A DNA stretch of 62,000 nt from positions 138,179,043-138,241,042 of the forward strand of contig CM043958.1 in the NCBI GenBank assembly GCA_014529385.2, in the 5' to 3' direction. Below are positions 32,590-44,636 of the stretch, piece by piece. A program made the position numbers and the translations under genes. Under the pieces are notes generated by a model. The model had not been told where the DNA came from. It made no database searches and worked only from the letters and a program-made list of their open reading frames with translations. Positions within the stretch are counted from its first letter, which is position 1; each line of letters starts with the position of its first letter. Source of the stretch: Adiantum capillus-veneris (taxonomy: Eukaryota; Streptophyta; Polypodiopsida; Polypodiales; Pteridaceae).

Positions 32590-33458
32590 TGTTTGTGCGA
32601 GAGCAAATCACAACAACTATAAAGTGCATGCAACACAACATAGATCAACATAATGTCAATCAAGGATACAAATGACATGATAGGTGCACGGAGGCAATCT
32701 CTTTAGCTTGCCAGGATGAGACTATCCCACACACACAACACTCTGGAAGGCAAACTAAACCACAATCTATAATCTCACTACTCTCAACTACACCATCTAA
32801 CCCACATGCACACAAATAGAAGTAAAGACACTAAACCATACCAAAATTGTACAAAACTTAAGGAACACCATCCCTTCACTAGGATACACATGTCCCAACT
32901 CCTCTACACTCAAAATCCTCACTCTAGACCCATCTACGGAAAACCCTAGCCACGGTTCTAATAACTACTTGCATGCAAAAAATAAACATTGCTTGATATA
33001 CTTATGGCCACAAATAACTCGTAGATGCATGAGAGTGTGTGCTCTGTTCCACAAGGAATGCTTGGCATTGATGCGTAGCTCTTGTAGAGCCAATCACAAT
33101 GGTGCAATCGGATCTCCAATGTGATGAACGAGCAGGACTAGTGCCAGGATGAAGCTCACACTCTCCCTCTCTTTCTCTCTCACATAGTCTACAACAGCTT
33201 AAAACTTGATTATGATAAAAATTCTCGTTCAAATGACCTAGGTACCTTATATACTAAGGCTACCATAGGTTAAACTAAAAGAACGAGTTCAAAGGGTAAA
33301 ATGCCTTTGTATGTACAGTGCCATTGTACCCCGGCTTCTGCAACTAGACTAGCTACTCATTACAAATGATGTTTTTAACCATAATCTGTAGCATCTCATA
33401 ACTCTTAGAGTATAAGTCTTTGTTGAGTTATGTCGTGTTGTTGACCCACGGGTCAACA
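32590..33458 (-). repeat. LTR E, copy 1 (about 869 bp, 3' LTR of a minus-strand element)
   Basis: On the minus strand it starts TGTTGACCCGTGGGTCAAC and ends AAACA. It is preceded by a polypurine tract (GAAAGGGGGGGGGGGAG, 33459-33475) and a GGGACGACATGAACTC segment like that found at the end of plant gypsy bodies. The left part recurs at 51250-51600, and a central piece at 58566-58628. The partner LTR was not found to the right. Confidence 0.75.
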
Positions 33459-35650
33459 CTCCCCCCCCCCCTTTCGAGTTCATGTCGTCCCTGACATGAC
33501 CTGGTTGTCAATTTTGATGCGGTCTTTGTTGTCATTTTACTGTCTTGTGCTCCATTGCTTGTACTTTTGTCAAACCACACAAGGACTATGATCCATGAGA
33601 ATCATAATTGATGACAAAACTTTTGTCCTTCACATCCATGTCTGAGCTACATCATCTGTTTCTGTCATTATAGGTCTATTTCCAGATCTATAGAGAAAGC
33701 TCCATCCTTCACTTGCTCCAAAAAATCTGTCAATTATGAGTATTTGTGATTCTCAAAAAAACTTCTACAATCTTTAGAATTGAATAACTGGTTTGCAGAT
33801 CTTGTGATCCAATGACAACTTGGTAAGGATTCTATAGAAATTGTATGGCTAAACCTTTAACTTCTTTAGGCCAAGCTGCACTCCAATACCAAGTCTATCT
33901 GTCAAGTCGAATCTGGGAGATAATTTTTTTTTATTTGAGGTTCAAAACCCATGTCCACCATTCAATCCGGCTCATCAAGTACAAGATATGTAAATATGAG
34001 AAGGTTGATTTTTCTACCATTCGAGAAATGCTCTTCTTCGTTGGTGACTCCTTTGGTCCTGCATCAAGGTAATCAAAGTTGCATTTTCCATTGTTAGCTT
34101 TTGTGTGATGTGTAAATCATTATCGTGATTCTACTTGATAAATAACTTAATTAAAGCTTGACAAACCACAGTTAATTCCCTAAGTTAGTAACTTGCCTCA
34201 AAAGGGATTTATCCGATATCATTCATCATCGATGAGCTATCATTGTCCATTTATCTCCAAAACTCATATACATGATGTGCCAGGTATGTAGATGGCTATC
34301 ATGGCTTCAAATCTTAAAAATTGCATCTTTGGCTAGCTAGAGGTTAGACTTTTTAATTTTATTTATAGAAACCCCTTAGCTTGTACTCTCTATTCGTAGC
34401 CTCCTAAGAAATTTTGGTTTGATTTGGACTTGTATTTGGCACTCCAAGATAACTTTTGGATTTCAATCTCAAAAATGACTGATGACAATTTTTGGCACCT
34501 TCCGGTTACCAAACACATGTAGAACCAATGATGAAAACCAGAAGTTGACTTGTTCCTTGGTTGCCCGTGCAAACATCTATCATGAGAGATGTGTGAATTG
34601 TCAACTTTGCACCCTTTTGTTCTTGTCAGCATTGTTAGTCCCTTTTGTTTTCTAGGCTTCATTATGTCACATACAATATAGAAGATTTACATTATGAAGA
34701 TCTACTTTTTATATACGGCCTTGTAGTCGCATGAAGTGTCTGATAGGCAACTCTACACTTGATGGGTGCTTTTGTTTAGTTGCATCTCCAACTTCCATTG
34801 TCCTTGTAGGCCACGCCGAAGTTTGATGACTATTCTGAGTCATTTTTGGCCCCATATTGTTGTCGAAGACTGATCAACATTCTTTTCTTACCTCTGACGT
34901 TACCCATTGTGCATATGGATTTTGAGGCATACCTCGTGAGTGTTGTCATTTTCTTGGACCTTCTTCTCTTTGTACTGCTCGGGATCTCTTCATGTGTTCT
35001 TCACATAGATGATGGATTTTTTTTTTTTTTAAAAAAAATAATGAAAATAAACCAAAGATCAACAATCAATTCAGAAAAAGGAAAAATTATTCGAATAGAA
35101 TTCTAAATGCTATGTACATTGTACAATGTCCCTAGGGGATCATATATGGCTTTTGTCCCTATACTCGTCTTGTAACGCTATTATGAGGGCATATACTCTA
35201 AATTTTGTCAAAAAATGTCACAATCAAATGCAAAAATTCAATACAACTCACAAAACATTGCCCTATAATATTCATATATTAGGTCCGCATTTAAAATGCC
35301 TCCCCCCCTCCTATTTGGAGTCCTTCTGGATGACAGGGTATCGCCAAGGGTATGTGGTGTGCTCTGACAATAAATAAAATGTGTCTATGCAGGCCTTGTA
35401 ATGTAGCCCTATTATGCATATTCAATCAATGCGTGAAAAAGATTTATGTTGTGCAAGATGTGGGTATAAACAATTTTCTTATTGGCATTTGTTGGCAAGG
35501 TTTCCTATTCTAAGCAATGTGATGATCCTTGAAGCTCCGTGTTGTTTTCTTGATTGAAGGTTGGAGAGAGATTTGGACTCCCTCTTTGGTTGCCTCTGGT
35601 TTTTTTTAATTTTTTTGAGCTTTTCCTGTGCATCACTTCATTTCTTGATC
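33459..35650 (-). other. Body of element E, no domain recognised
   Basis: If 32590-33458 is a 3' LTR, the element's interior should lie here. The polypurine tract is present at 33459-33475, but I could not recognise pol domains. The 35370-35640 part resembles 19923-20160. A (T)n/(A)n tract lies near 35015-35040. Confidence 0.45.
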
Positions 35651-36996
35651 AGTACGTCTTGTGCAACATGCAATGGTGAAGTGGGATTCTTGATTTCTTC
35701 TAACTGTATTGTAATCATAGGAGGAATTGAAATAATTCAAGCGGCAATATGGTGATAATAGTTCTATTGGTTTCCTTTGGAACCCACTTCTTTTTCATTA
35801 CTATCCGTTTCGTTGATGCTGCTTGTTTGTGATACTTGTCCCTACTTCGTTTGCATTTGAAGAGACTTCTTTGGGATCCACCTTGTCTTTGTGTGAGTTA
35901 GCAATGGTCTTTGCTTTAGCCCTTGTATGCTTGGTTGACGACGAGATTCAAACTTTGGGAGTTGATTCTCTAACTATTTTGGAATCAAATAAATTCCTAA
36001 CCTCTTTGTGCTTGAATCAACTTCTTTGGAACCCAAATTTGAGTTGCGAATGCTTACGGATTTGTAATTTTCTTAGTTGTTCGTGCAGGCTTTGATTCTT
36101 TTTCTTTTGGTATTAGATTTTGTGATTTTTCATCAGAGATATATCATTTTCTTGATCCATACCTGTTTTTGGCCAAGCTGGCTCTTTGGTATTTAGGTTT
36201 GTCTAACTGTTTGGTTCAGAGTTTTTGTTATTTCCTTTTGGCCGTCCTTGGTTGTTACGGGAGCTGCTAGTGACGGTAACGACTTGAGTTCCTGGTAGGG
36301 GATGTCATAAGATTCATCACTATTGCTACTATCATTGACAAGGTTGATCTGTCACTTTCCCTCGGTGTTTTGGTTGGTTATGGAAAGTTACTATCTGTTT
36401 GCTCTTGGATTGTTGTGTCTAGAATGACCTTTCCAGCCAATTGATTAGTGTGTTGTTAGCTTGTTGACATGGATATCTTCCTTTTGGCTGAATCTTTTCT
36501 TCCTGTATAGGAGCCACAGATGAGGATGCTTGTTGCACCTGCATCACCATGAGAGATTTTGCAATCCACTTTCGATACATTTTATTCTTGTAGCGGTGAT
36601 ATTGGTTCCTAGATTTTTGATTTGGACAATCATAAAACCGTGGATTTGTTAAAGTGTCTTTCGTGTCACCTGCTGGGTTGTATGGATTTCCGTTGTTTTC
36701 ATCTTCTTGAATCTCCAAGTGTTCTACAAAGTCATAGAACTCGTCTTCTTCTTCATATTTGTTTCCTTGACTACACTCATTGCAAAGTAAGGAACAACAC
36801 CATAGCCATCTTGATCACAAAACTTTGTTGTTGGACCATCTTGAATAGCACACACATCCATAGTAGCCAAGATGTGTTCCCATTCAAGTGACTCTAAAGC
36901 TTCCTCAAGAAAGGGTAATGGGATATAATCCTTATCTTCAATTTCCCTTTCTACCATTTCTCTCGCTTTAAGCTTCCGCATTGCAAAGCTCCACAC
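35650..36996 (-). pseudogene. Protease-RT linker (gypsy F)
   Basis: Frames hold AREMVEREIEDKDYIPLPFL, SLEWEHILATMDVCAIQDGP and GYGVVPYFAMSVVKE at 36996-36724. A Gln/Asn-rich stretch follows (36718-36419), then acidic, diverged segments (DESYDIPYQELKSLP, about 36310). This region joins protease to RT in long gypsy elements and has no known activity. Several stops. RT itself is absent. Confidence 0.6.
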
Positions 36997-37099
36997 ATCC
37001 CTATTCTTTAGTCTTACCCTACCATGGTGGAAATTTTGACCGTGCTACAATAGCAAAATCAAAATCTTCTACATGGTTTGATTCATGCCCTTGTAACTA

Positions 37100-37720
37100 T
37101 AATCCTTAATATTTATCCTTGTCGTGGTTTCCATGTGTCTAAGGTATATATGGTTGTATCCCCAATCTTGGACCATTTTCAATTGTCTTATGAATGGTCT
37201 TCCTAGAATGATTTGTAGTTTTTATTATTGCCAAAGTTAAAAACAATAAAGGTATGCTCATATTCAATGCCACAAGAAGTAACAACTGCTTTTTGTAGCA
37301 GTCCTAGGGGCCTTTCTGTGTGTGCGTATGCAAGCTATAGTTTCATCCTAGTAGCCCTCACTGCTGGTTTTTCCCTTTTTTTCCAGAACTCTTTTGTAAT
37401 GCGATGGCTACACAAGCTCCACTATCAAGAATTTCCATGGTTTTTACACCTTGGAATTCCACAGGAAGAGTGGTGTTCCCATCTTCTCCCTCATAGTACT
37501 GTCCACCCTTGTTTAACGACATTGGCCTAGTGTTTAGCTGAGGCATTTCTAGCTCTTTGATCCCTTCCTTGATTTGAGTCATTGGTTTTTTTATGCCAAG
37601 TTTCTCTATGAATTTTTCCATTGTATTCCACATGTTTGGTTGTATTATGAGCAACTCGGCTAAGGTTATCGTACAGGTGATTGATGTCGACAAAATATCT
37701 ATCAACCCTTGTGAATTGAT
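37100..37720 (-). pseudogene. Aspartic protease (gypsy F)
   Basis: An ORF at 37705-37358 reads VEFQGVKTMEILDSGACVAI, with the retropepsin triplet D-S-G intact. In another frame it continues AYAHTERPLGLLQKAVVTSC and GIEYEHTFIVFNFGNNKNYK, then a stop where the family has ILGRPF. So the active site is present but the domain is split by a frameshift near 37380. The upstream part (EKFIEKLGIKKPMTQIKEGI) is the Gag-protease linker. Confidence 0.8.
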
Positions 37721-38358
37721 GACCTTGTTGGAAGACAGTCTCTATGATGGGACTGCAACAACATTTGACTTGGCCTTGTACTCTCTCGTATAGGATGGTA
37801 GTGTTCTTAGCAAATGGGGTTGATCGCCCATAGACTTTACAGATCCTTTGTCTCCCAATACGATTCCACTTCTAGATTCATTTGAGATCTAGTCTCAATT
37901 TCCTTTATTGGTGGAAGAAACACTCCTCTCCCATCATTGGTGTGGTTTATTCATCTGCTTAGCTCACTCTCTTCATTGGCCTCTCTGACTTGTTTCCACA
38001 ATTGGTCAAGACCATCTTTTTCTTTGTTGCAACTCTCAGGTATATCTATATGAAATCTCTTGAAAGAGTTATCTGTGGTATTCAACACTATCCTTGGCTC
38101 TAATGCTGGGTCCTTGAGCTCTGATCCGTGCTCATGACTAGAATATGGCTCTTTTTGTTCCTGGCTTGGTGGAGTTACCGTGTAGATGGGACAGGGATGA
38201 CATCCTCAGGTTTTCAAATTGGTGGTTCTAGTAAAGCTTGGGCTGTTTGAATCATTTTATTGCACATTTCAAGATTGTTATTTCTAGTTTTGCATACGGA
38301 TATGTCATCCACCTCTGTTCTTGGGTTTGGCTATTTTTGAGTCGCACTTCATAGGCTT

Positions 38359-38900
38359 TCAAGAGAGGACTAGTGGATCATTAACCTTCTCGACCAATAC
38401 TGATCCTCCTGAACTAGCACTTCTTGGTTTCTCCTCTATGCATGGTTCTTCTGGGTTTAGAGACATCTGCTTAAGAGAAGGTGCAACTCTCTCCTCATGT
38501 TGTCTTATCTTCTCTTTATCTTGGGTAAGATCCTCAGCTAGGCATTTCTTCTCTCTTTGCCTATGTGCTTTCATCTTAGCCTTTCTAGCTTTCCAGCTAT
38601 TTTGCTTGCTCTTGGTTTTTTGACTAGGTGCATCGGTCTTTGGTTCACCCATCTCTGGACTCACGTCAATTTCTATTTTCTCCGTCTCTGGGTTCTCATC
38701 AGATTATTGTTTATCTTGTGCTCTCGTAACTATTTGAACTCGTATGACATTTTCATGTTCTGAGCTACTGGGTAGTTGAACAATTCCTGAGACATTTGTC
38801 ATGATCTTTCTGACTTGGTTTGGGTTTTTTGGACAGTCGGGGATCAAGTGAATGATGCCACAGTCAAGACAATAGGCATTTACTTGTGTGATCTCCATCT
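38359..38900 (-). pseudogene. Gag zinc knuckle and charged linker (gypsy F)
   Basis: The frame at 38898-38704 holds NAYCLDCGIIHLIPDCPKNP, a zinc knuckle with C-X2-C-X3-H-X4-C spacing (one residue short of the usual X4 before His). After a stop, 38664-38359 is highly charged (SWKARKAKMKAHRQREKKCL). It probably binds RNA as in other Gag proteins. Confidence 0.7.
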
Positions 38901-39385
38901 AAGGACAGTGTTTGACCAAGTGGTTTTCATGGCTTTTATGACACTCTATCTCTAGTTAAGAAGCTTCTCCGTGCCTTTCCTCTTGGCTCTAAACAGAATC
39001 TGACCTAGCTATGCCTCTATTAACAATGAACCACAATGTACTGGCCTCGCCATTCCATGTTTTTCTCTCATCTTTTGTTGCTTTGAAGGGCAGTACCCAC
39101 TTTGATTGCTATAACACATTGTAGTTGGTACTAGCACTCGTTTATTAGATGCTTCCATCACTGGTATGTATCTCACGTCTACAAGAATTCTAGCACCTGG
39201 CAGTGGAGGTTGTTTTCCTAAGATAGGCTATGGCCTTGAATATCCTACTAGACCTAGTGCATTCCCCATAGCGTATCTAGGTGGCATAGGTGTTACTGGA
39301 ACAGGTTGTACATACCTCTCCCTAGCATATGCCATGCTATAGTAACACTCTTCTCTCATATGGTTTGTCCATTTTCTCTCAATTT

Positions 39386-40144
39386 TCACAACTTAGGCTC
39401 CCTTGGATCAGCATTTACAAGAGGAGTCAACCTCTTGATTATTTTGTCAATAAAATTTTCTTGTTTGATAGGTGTCATTGGTTTCGCAATGGACTCACTC
39501 ATCTGTGAATCCGTGTGCTGAGAGGATGTGTTGTCCTTTTGACTCTTACAATTGTTTTCTTTATATTCCTCACAATTATCTACCAGATAAATATCTTCTT
39601 TGGTCAATTCGTTTAGCATCATGCTCCTTATCATATGCAAATCCTTTTGAAGACCCTCATGTCTCATACCTTGGATAAAGATCAGCATCAATCTTTTCTA
39701 CATAGGTAGTTTATCTCTCAAATAGAAGTTGATGTATCTCTTGAGCAGTAATGCCACTTTGCGTACTGATTCACCCTCTTTCTGCTTGAATCTTTGGATT
39801 TGTGAGACTCTATTGTGAGCTATACCTTTCTGGGAGAATTCTTCGATGAATTCCTCAAAAAACTCGTCTAGAGTCTCAAAATCTTGTCCTTCTACTTAGT
39901 CAAACCATATAGCAGCATCATCTTCTAGAGTCAGTCCGAATCTAGCAAATTGTGTCACAAAATCCAAAACTTCCTCTCCTCTAATTACTCTTTTGAAAGC
40001 CGCTAACTGATCTCTCAGATCTTTATCTTCAGAGTATCTCCTGTTCACCCATTTTTGGACTTGGGACGGTCTAACTCGCCTATTGTCTACAAGTCCGAGA
40101 TGTAATTCTTTTGTCCTAATCCACAAGCCTTGTAAACCGGCCAC
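39386..40144 (-). pseudogene. Gag core (gypsy F)
   Basis: Reads LQGLWIRTKELHLGLVDNRR, FKRVIRGEEVLDFVTQFARF, TLEDDAAIWFD-stop-VEGQDFETLDEFFEEFIEEF, then RFKQKEGESVRKVALLLKRY and MRHEGLQKDLHMIRSM. This matches the retrotransposon Gag fold, with the usual WF block replaced by IWFD. One in-frame TAA at about 39898 and one frame change near 39690 break it. It is the best-kept part of F. Confidence 0.78.
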
Positions 40145-40189
40145 TAGTCATATGAAAAGCCCTAGGTATAAGCTCAAAATCTCTAGTTT

Positions 40190-40199
40190 GAAGACACCA
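40190..40199 (-). promoter_or_regulatory. Primer-binding-site-like sequence (gypsy F)
   Basis: The minus strand reads TTACA, A, TGGTGTCTTC. The TGG start, one base inside a TTACA end, has the layout of the family-1 site, but the sequence differs, so another tRNA would be the primer. Which one cannot be told here. Confidence 0.55.
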
Positions 40200-40200
40200 T

Positions 40201-41000
40201 TGTAACATTATCCAAAGTTTTGGAAGAGCTTTGTATGTACATCTGTGGAGTGGCAACTCAGCAACACATTGTAGTTATTTTTTCTCCTCCTCTCTGGTAA
40301 TCAAAATTCAGTTCCAAAAAGTGCATCGAGTTTCTTGTCTTTTGCTCTACTATTTAAGTATAATCATTCTCAGTTTTTTTGTGGTTTGCAACTACCATTT
40401 GTGTGCTAAATTTGTAGTTTTGAGTACAAAAAAGGTTGTTATTTGACATTTTTACCATAGGAGAGTGTTCCTAGACCATAGAGAAACCTTTTTGGATAGT
40501 TATAGCTTTTATGACCTAGACCATGATGGATCGGTATTTTGGTACCTTGTCATATGACTACCACTCTTTGTAAGACAATTCCCCTAGGCCTATTATAGCT
40601 CCTTCTAAAGTTTCATTGCATTCCGAGTACCATTAGGAGAAGTTTGAGGTCTCTTTTTTGCCATTTAACGTTTAAAGAGAGTGTGCTCTAGGCCAATGAG
40701 AGGAGGGAATCCCTTACAAAACCTTCACTTTTAAAATTGCTTTTAAATTTCTAAAGCAATTTTTTTTTCGAAAGAAAGTCTAAGGTAAGTTTCCATCACG
40801 TGGTCCTTTTACCTCAGAAAGATCTCCTTCATTGGCACGAAGGTATTTTTGAATCTTCTCGCGTCCTTCTTTTCCCTCCTATTCCCACCTCTCTCTCATT
40901 CCACCACCTTATTCTGTCTCCTCTTCCTACTATCCTCTCTTCACTCTTCTGTGTGTCATCTTACTCAAGCAATGGAGTCCACCTAGTGTAAACACCCTAG
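40201..41000 (-). repeat. 5' LTR of gypsy F (outer end uncertain)
   Basis: On the plus strand it starts TGTAACATTATCC beside the primer-binding site. The outer end could not be placed because no second copy is present; about 41000 is a guess. It is non-coding and AT-rich, with a pyrimidine-rich patch at 40860-40960. Confidence 0.5.
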
Positions 41001-42756
41001 CACATCCATTGAAACCATTATCACCTATGCCACACTAAAGGACTCACAAATAGTAGATTTTAACATCCATACCCAAGGTTAGCTGGATTATAATTTAGCA
41101 AAGCAGGAGAACAAAATACTCCTCAAAAAATTAATTCTTGTCATGTTGGAAGAAAGAGTGAAAAATTTTAGGCTTTCTGGAGCCAAGAATATGTTTATAT
41201 GCACAAGAAGCTTCATCTCCATTCTGGGAGCTCTAATCTTGCTCTCCACAGAGATAACTGTAAGTGATTCATATGGTGACTATTATTTCCAATTTGCTTT
41301 AGGTTGTTTGTGGTACGTTTCTCTTATGATTTTTATTATTTTTGCTTGTTTTGTGCTACTGTGCTTCTTACACATCTCTATTTATGAAGCATAGAGGAAT
41401 GGCAATTGGTGGAGTGTGCCAAGATGTCCAAGCTTGGTTCATTGGGGAGGAGCTTTACAAAGGGAGAAATCATGGGTCTTTCTTAGAGAAGGGGTATTCT
41501 TCCATGTTATAGGACATTGATATCATGTGAATGAATAGTGAACACATGGCCACCTTGAAGATAAGATCCATGTGCACATTGCACTAAATGAGGCAAGATC
41601 TACACAATGCACATACAAATTTTTCTATAGATTTTGCTTTTGAGATAGATGAAAAGGCCTATAAATAATGATGTCTTTCTTTCTACCATTCTTTGCTTCT
41701 ATGAGGCATAGTTTTACTTTCCCTTTTTTATAATATTTCTTGCAGGTCTTGATACAGATTGAAATAGATTTCTATGCCAATAACTACCATTAGGGATTGT
41801 CCATCTAATGCCAAGCTAAAATACTCCTTAGCTAGAGTCCTACACTATTGCTAGTGCTATTGGCAGTTTGTATCAATTGTTCCCTACAATTGGCATTTGT
41901 ACAAGATATTTTGATAGCAATGAAAAAAAGAAAGTGCTATCATACCACAGTCTTCTCATCCTCTTGCTTTATAACACTATAAGTAGCTCGAGCCAATTTT
42001 TAAATCCACCCATACACACTTACAATGGGCAATACGGGGATTTTATATTTGCAAGATTTTGTTTTCAAGCTTATGGAATTGAAACATTATTTTTGAGCTT
42101 TTTAATGCTTGTAATACAATATCTTCAAATATTGGTGTGGCATGAGAAAAGTCTACATTAGATCGTGCAATCCTTTAATCACCAAACAATCAAATGTAGC
42201 ATGTATGCATGTCTTTGCTATGGGAATGTATGCTCGTGCAAATCTTTTATTATCCTGAAATGTAACTTTAAAGAAAGCACCATTTCTAAGTAGTTTTTAT
42301 TCAACACCATTTTTTGAAGTATTAATAGTGGGCATTCTCCAAGAAAGTATTGCGTCAATTGCTAAAGAGATTCTTTAATGTTCGACTCTATAAATAGTCA
42401 TACTAGGCATCTCCCACGTTGTGCTAGAATAGTCTTGATCCTCTGATGGAGCTCCATCAATGTCGTGGTCGCCCTCATAGATGTGGGCATCTAGCTTGCC
42501 CGAGCTCAATAGCTGGGTCAACTAATATACCTTTGGTATGGGTGGGGCTCTAAAGTCTGTTGTGAAGCATGCTTGTCTGGCTACCGAGTCTCTGTTCTAA
42601 AGAAGTCAGTGATCTCCCTTTGTGAATTTCTCCCACTGCTTGATCTCCTCAAGAGACTGGAGGAGAAGAAATGTCAAGTTTTATCAAGTAGTCAATCAGA
42701 AAAAATCCTTGTATTATCCCCCACCTACTTCCTTGTCTCTTTCTAGTGCAAAGAAA
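41001..42756. other. No recognisable gene
   Basis: A plus-strand frame at 41143-41394 (83 codons) has a hydrophobic segment (ILGALILLS) and a second (LMIFIIFACFVLLCFLHI), but no context or homology that I recognise. Chance frames are common in such AT-rich DNA. Confidence 0.4.
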
Positions 42757-44636
42757 TTATAAAAATCTTTCACTTTCAGATGATCTACTGTATGCATCCT
42801 TTGTTTTTTGTATATTCCTCTGTATAACTATAGCAATATCAAAACTATCTAATAATTTTTTAATCTCTTGTGATCTTGTTCTGTGACACACTTGTCTATA
42901 AAACCACTGGAATACTTCAAGAAATCTATTAGCGTTTTGAGCTCCTCCACCATCATGTATAGTGTGTTTGAAGAACTTGGTTCTTGCCTGATAGTGGGAC
43001 TTCTCCATGCCTTGAGTAGACCAAATTGACAAGCTTCCACGTTTCTCTATAGGAGTGTGATTGTATATAATGTGTTGCATAAGAAAAAGATAATTTCTTC
43101 AACAACTTATGCAAGTATTAAAGAAAATTAGTAGAATCAAAATTCATAAGTATTACCATGTAGTGTGTGAAGTGCTCTGAGCTCCAAGCACTTGTCATAG
43201 CTTTCTTGAATCTGTTCAACTCTTTCTCAAAGTTGGAGAGGTCAATTTTTCCCTAATTATAGTTAGAAAAGTGCATGCAGTGTGCAAAGGTGGATATTTG
43301 AATGGGGAATATCTAGAACAACTTGAAATTTTGGATCTTTATGGTGTCTATTTGCGGATTTTTTCTAGGTAGCAGGATTCAGCTCGTTTGCTACACCCAT
43401 GGAGTAGATACAGAGGCTTTTGGCATTGGCACCCCTTGACACATTGTACATGGGTGAAAGCATGTTAACCTGTCGCGCTTTTTGTGCTAGTTGGCAGTTT
43501 CAAGTTAGCATCTTCGAAAAGCTGGGCGTCCGGTAAATTTTTTACAAATAATATCAAAATTTGTCGGAGGTTGTACATTTGGATTCCTTGTTTCAAGTGC
43601 TTTCTATTGATATATCATATGTCATAGATCTTGGAGATGTAGCTCAAGTTATTGTACTAGTTAGCATATGTCGAAATTGTGCTAGTTAGCATCGTCCGGG
43701 ACATGAAAAAGCATGACAGGTTAACATGCTTTCACCCACATACATTCTAGGGTCTTTAGGAACCCCCCATTCCCCCTATGTGCCATTCCATCTGGTACCT
43801 ACCAAACTCCCTCAACATCTAGCTCCTCCCTAGTCTATTGAGATTTGATTATTATAGGGATACTAGTGTGGTGAAATACCCAATTCAATACATTGCAAAA
43901 TCTTTAGTATCAACTTCAAAAGCACCTAACCACAAAATGTTCTTCTTTGTCTGCACACTAAAATTTTTAAGGTTTCTACCCCCTATATGGTGTGAAGAGC
44001 TCTATTCACAAGGGTAATTGATACTCTCTCAAGCTTTCTATCCTTCATAATTTCACTCTCATCTAATTTAATTACAAAAATGGATTTCCCATTCACACCA
44101 GTATGTTGAATACCATAGAATCTTATCATTTCCCTCTGCAAAGTTCTCAAGTCAAAGAATAGCTTGTTGAAAGAGTTAAACTTGAGGTCTTTCTTTTTAT
44201 TAGGATATATGTCATTGATGTGGAAAGGCTCTCCAAGCATCTCCATGACCTTGGAATTAATTTTGAGCCTGGAATGTTGAGAATTTGATGGCTTTGGAAG
44301 TGAGGACCCCTTCACTCTCTAGTGCTTTAGGTTTCTATTGATGACCTTGAATATATTTTAGTAACCTGCCTTGCTGATTCCAACTTTGTCCAAAGTGCCT
44401 TGAACTTCATCTTTGTCCATAGGAGAACTTTGCACAAATCCATTGATGAGTTTCTACCTAGGAACCCTAAATCTTCTTTTATTCAATAGGTTTCCAATAA
44501 CAACATGTGGAATTACATCACAAAAGGATTGTGATACACCTCTCATGTTTCCTTGTAAAAAGTCTGGCTGAACTAAGGACTTGAGGTAAATACAAAGAAA
44601 TACTATAGCAGCCAAAGGTACCATCTTGCAAAACAA
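42757..44636 (-). pseudogene. Degraded gene of unknown family, split by MITE copy 2
   Basis: Minus-strand pieces in one order: 44636-44454 (VVIGNLLNKRRFRVPR), 44315-43983 (MEMLGEPFHINDIYP, FDLRTLQREMIRFYGI), then the MITE, then about 43450-43140 (MYNVSRGANAKSLC, NIHLCTLHAMHFSNYN, NFEKELNRFKKAMTSAW) and 43080-42757 (WSTQGMEKSHYQARTKFFKH, FLEVFQWFYRQVCHR). The pieces look like one protein, with Cys/His and Trp-rich blocks, but I do not recognise the family. It could be a transposon-encoded protein. At least four frame breaks. Confidence 0.5.
43452..43737 (-). mobile_element. MITE, copy 2 (286 bp, inverted relative to copies 1 and 3)
   Basis: Both ends read GGGTGAAAGCATGTTAACCT inward, the best-kept inverted ends of the three copies. 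ACAT flanks both sides (43448-43451 and 43738-43741). Removing the element and one ACAT joins the flanking gene pieces into GTACATAC. This gives the cleanest evidence for a 4-bp target duplication. Confidence 0.93.

Larger units (their letters stand above)
35650..41000 (-). mobile_element. Ty3/gypsy family 2, copy F (3'-truncated)
   Basis: Minus strand, high to low: LTR end (40201), primer-binding-site-like TGG start, Gag (40144-39386), zinc knuckle (about 38870), linker (38664-37720), protease (37705-37100), second linker (36996 to about 35650). No RT is found below this. Same family as D1 by zinc knuckle and linker. Confidence 0.82.

Noticed and set aside
41143-41394. An 83-codon frame with two hydrophobic segments
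   Set aside because: AT-rich DNA favours Phe/Leu/Ile-rich frames. There is no promoter, homology or intron structure to support a gene.
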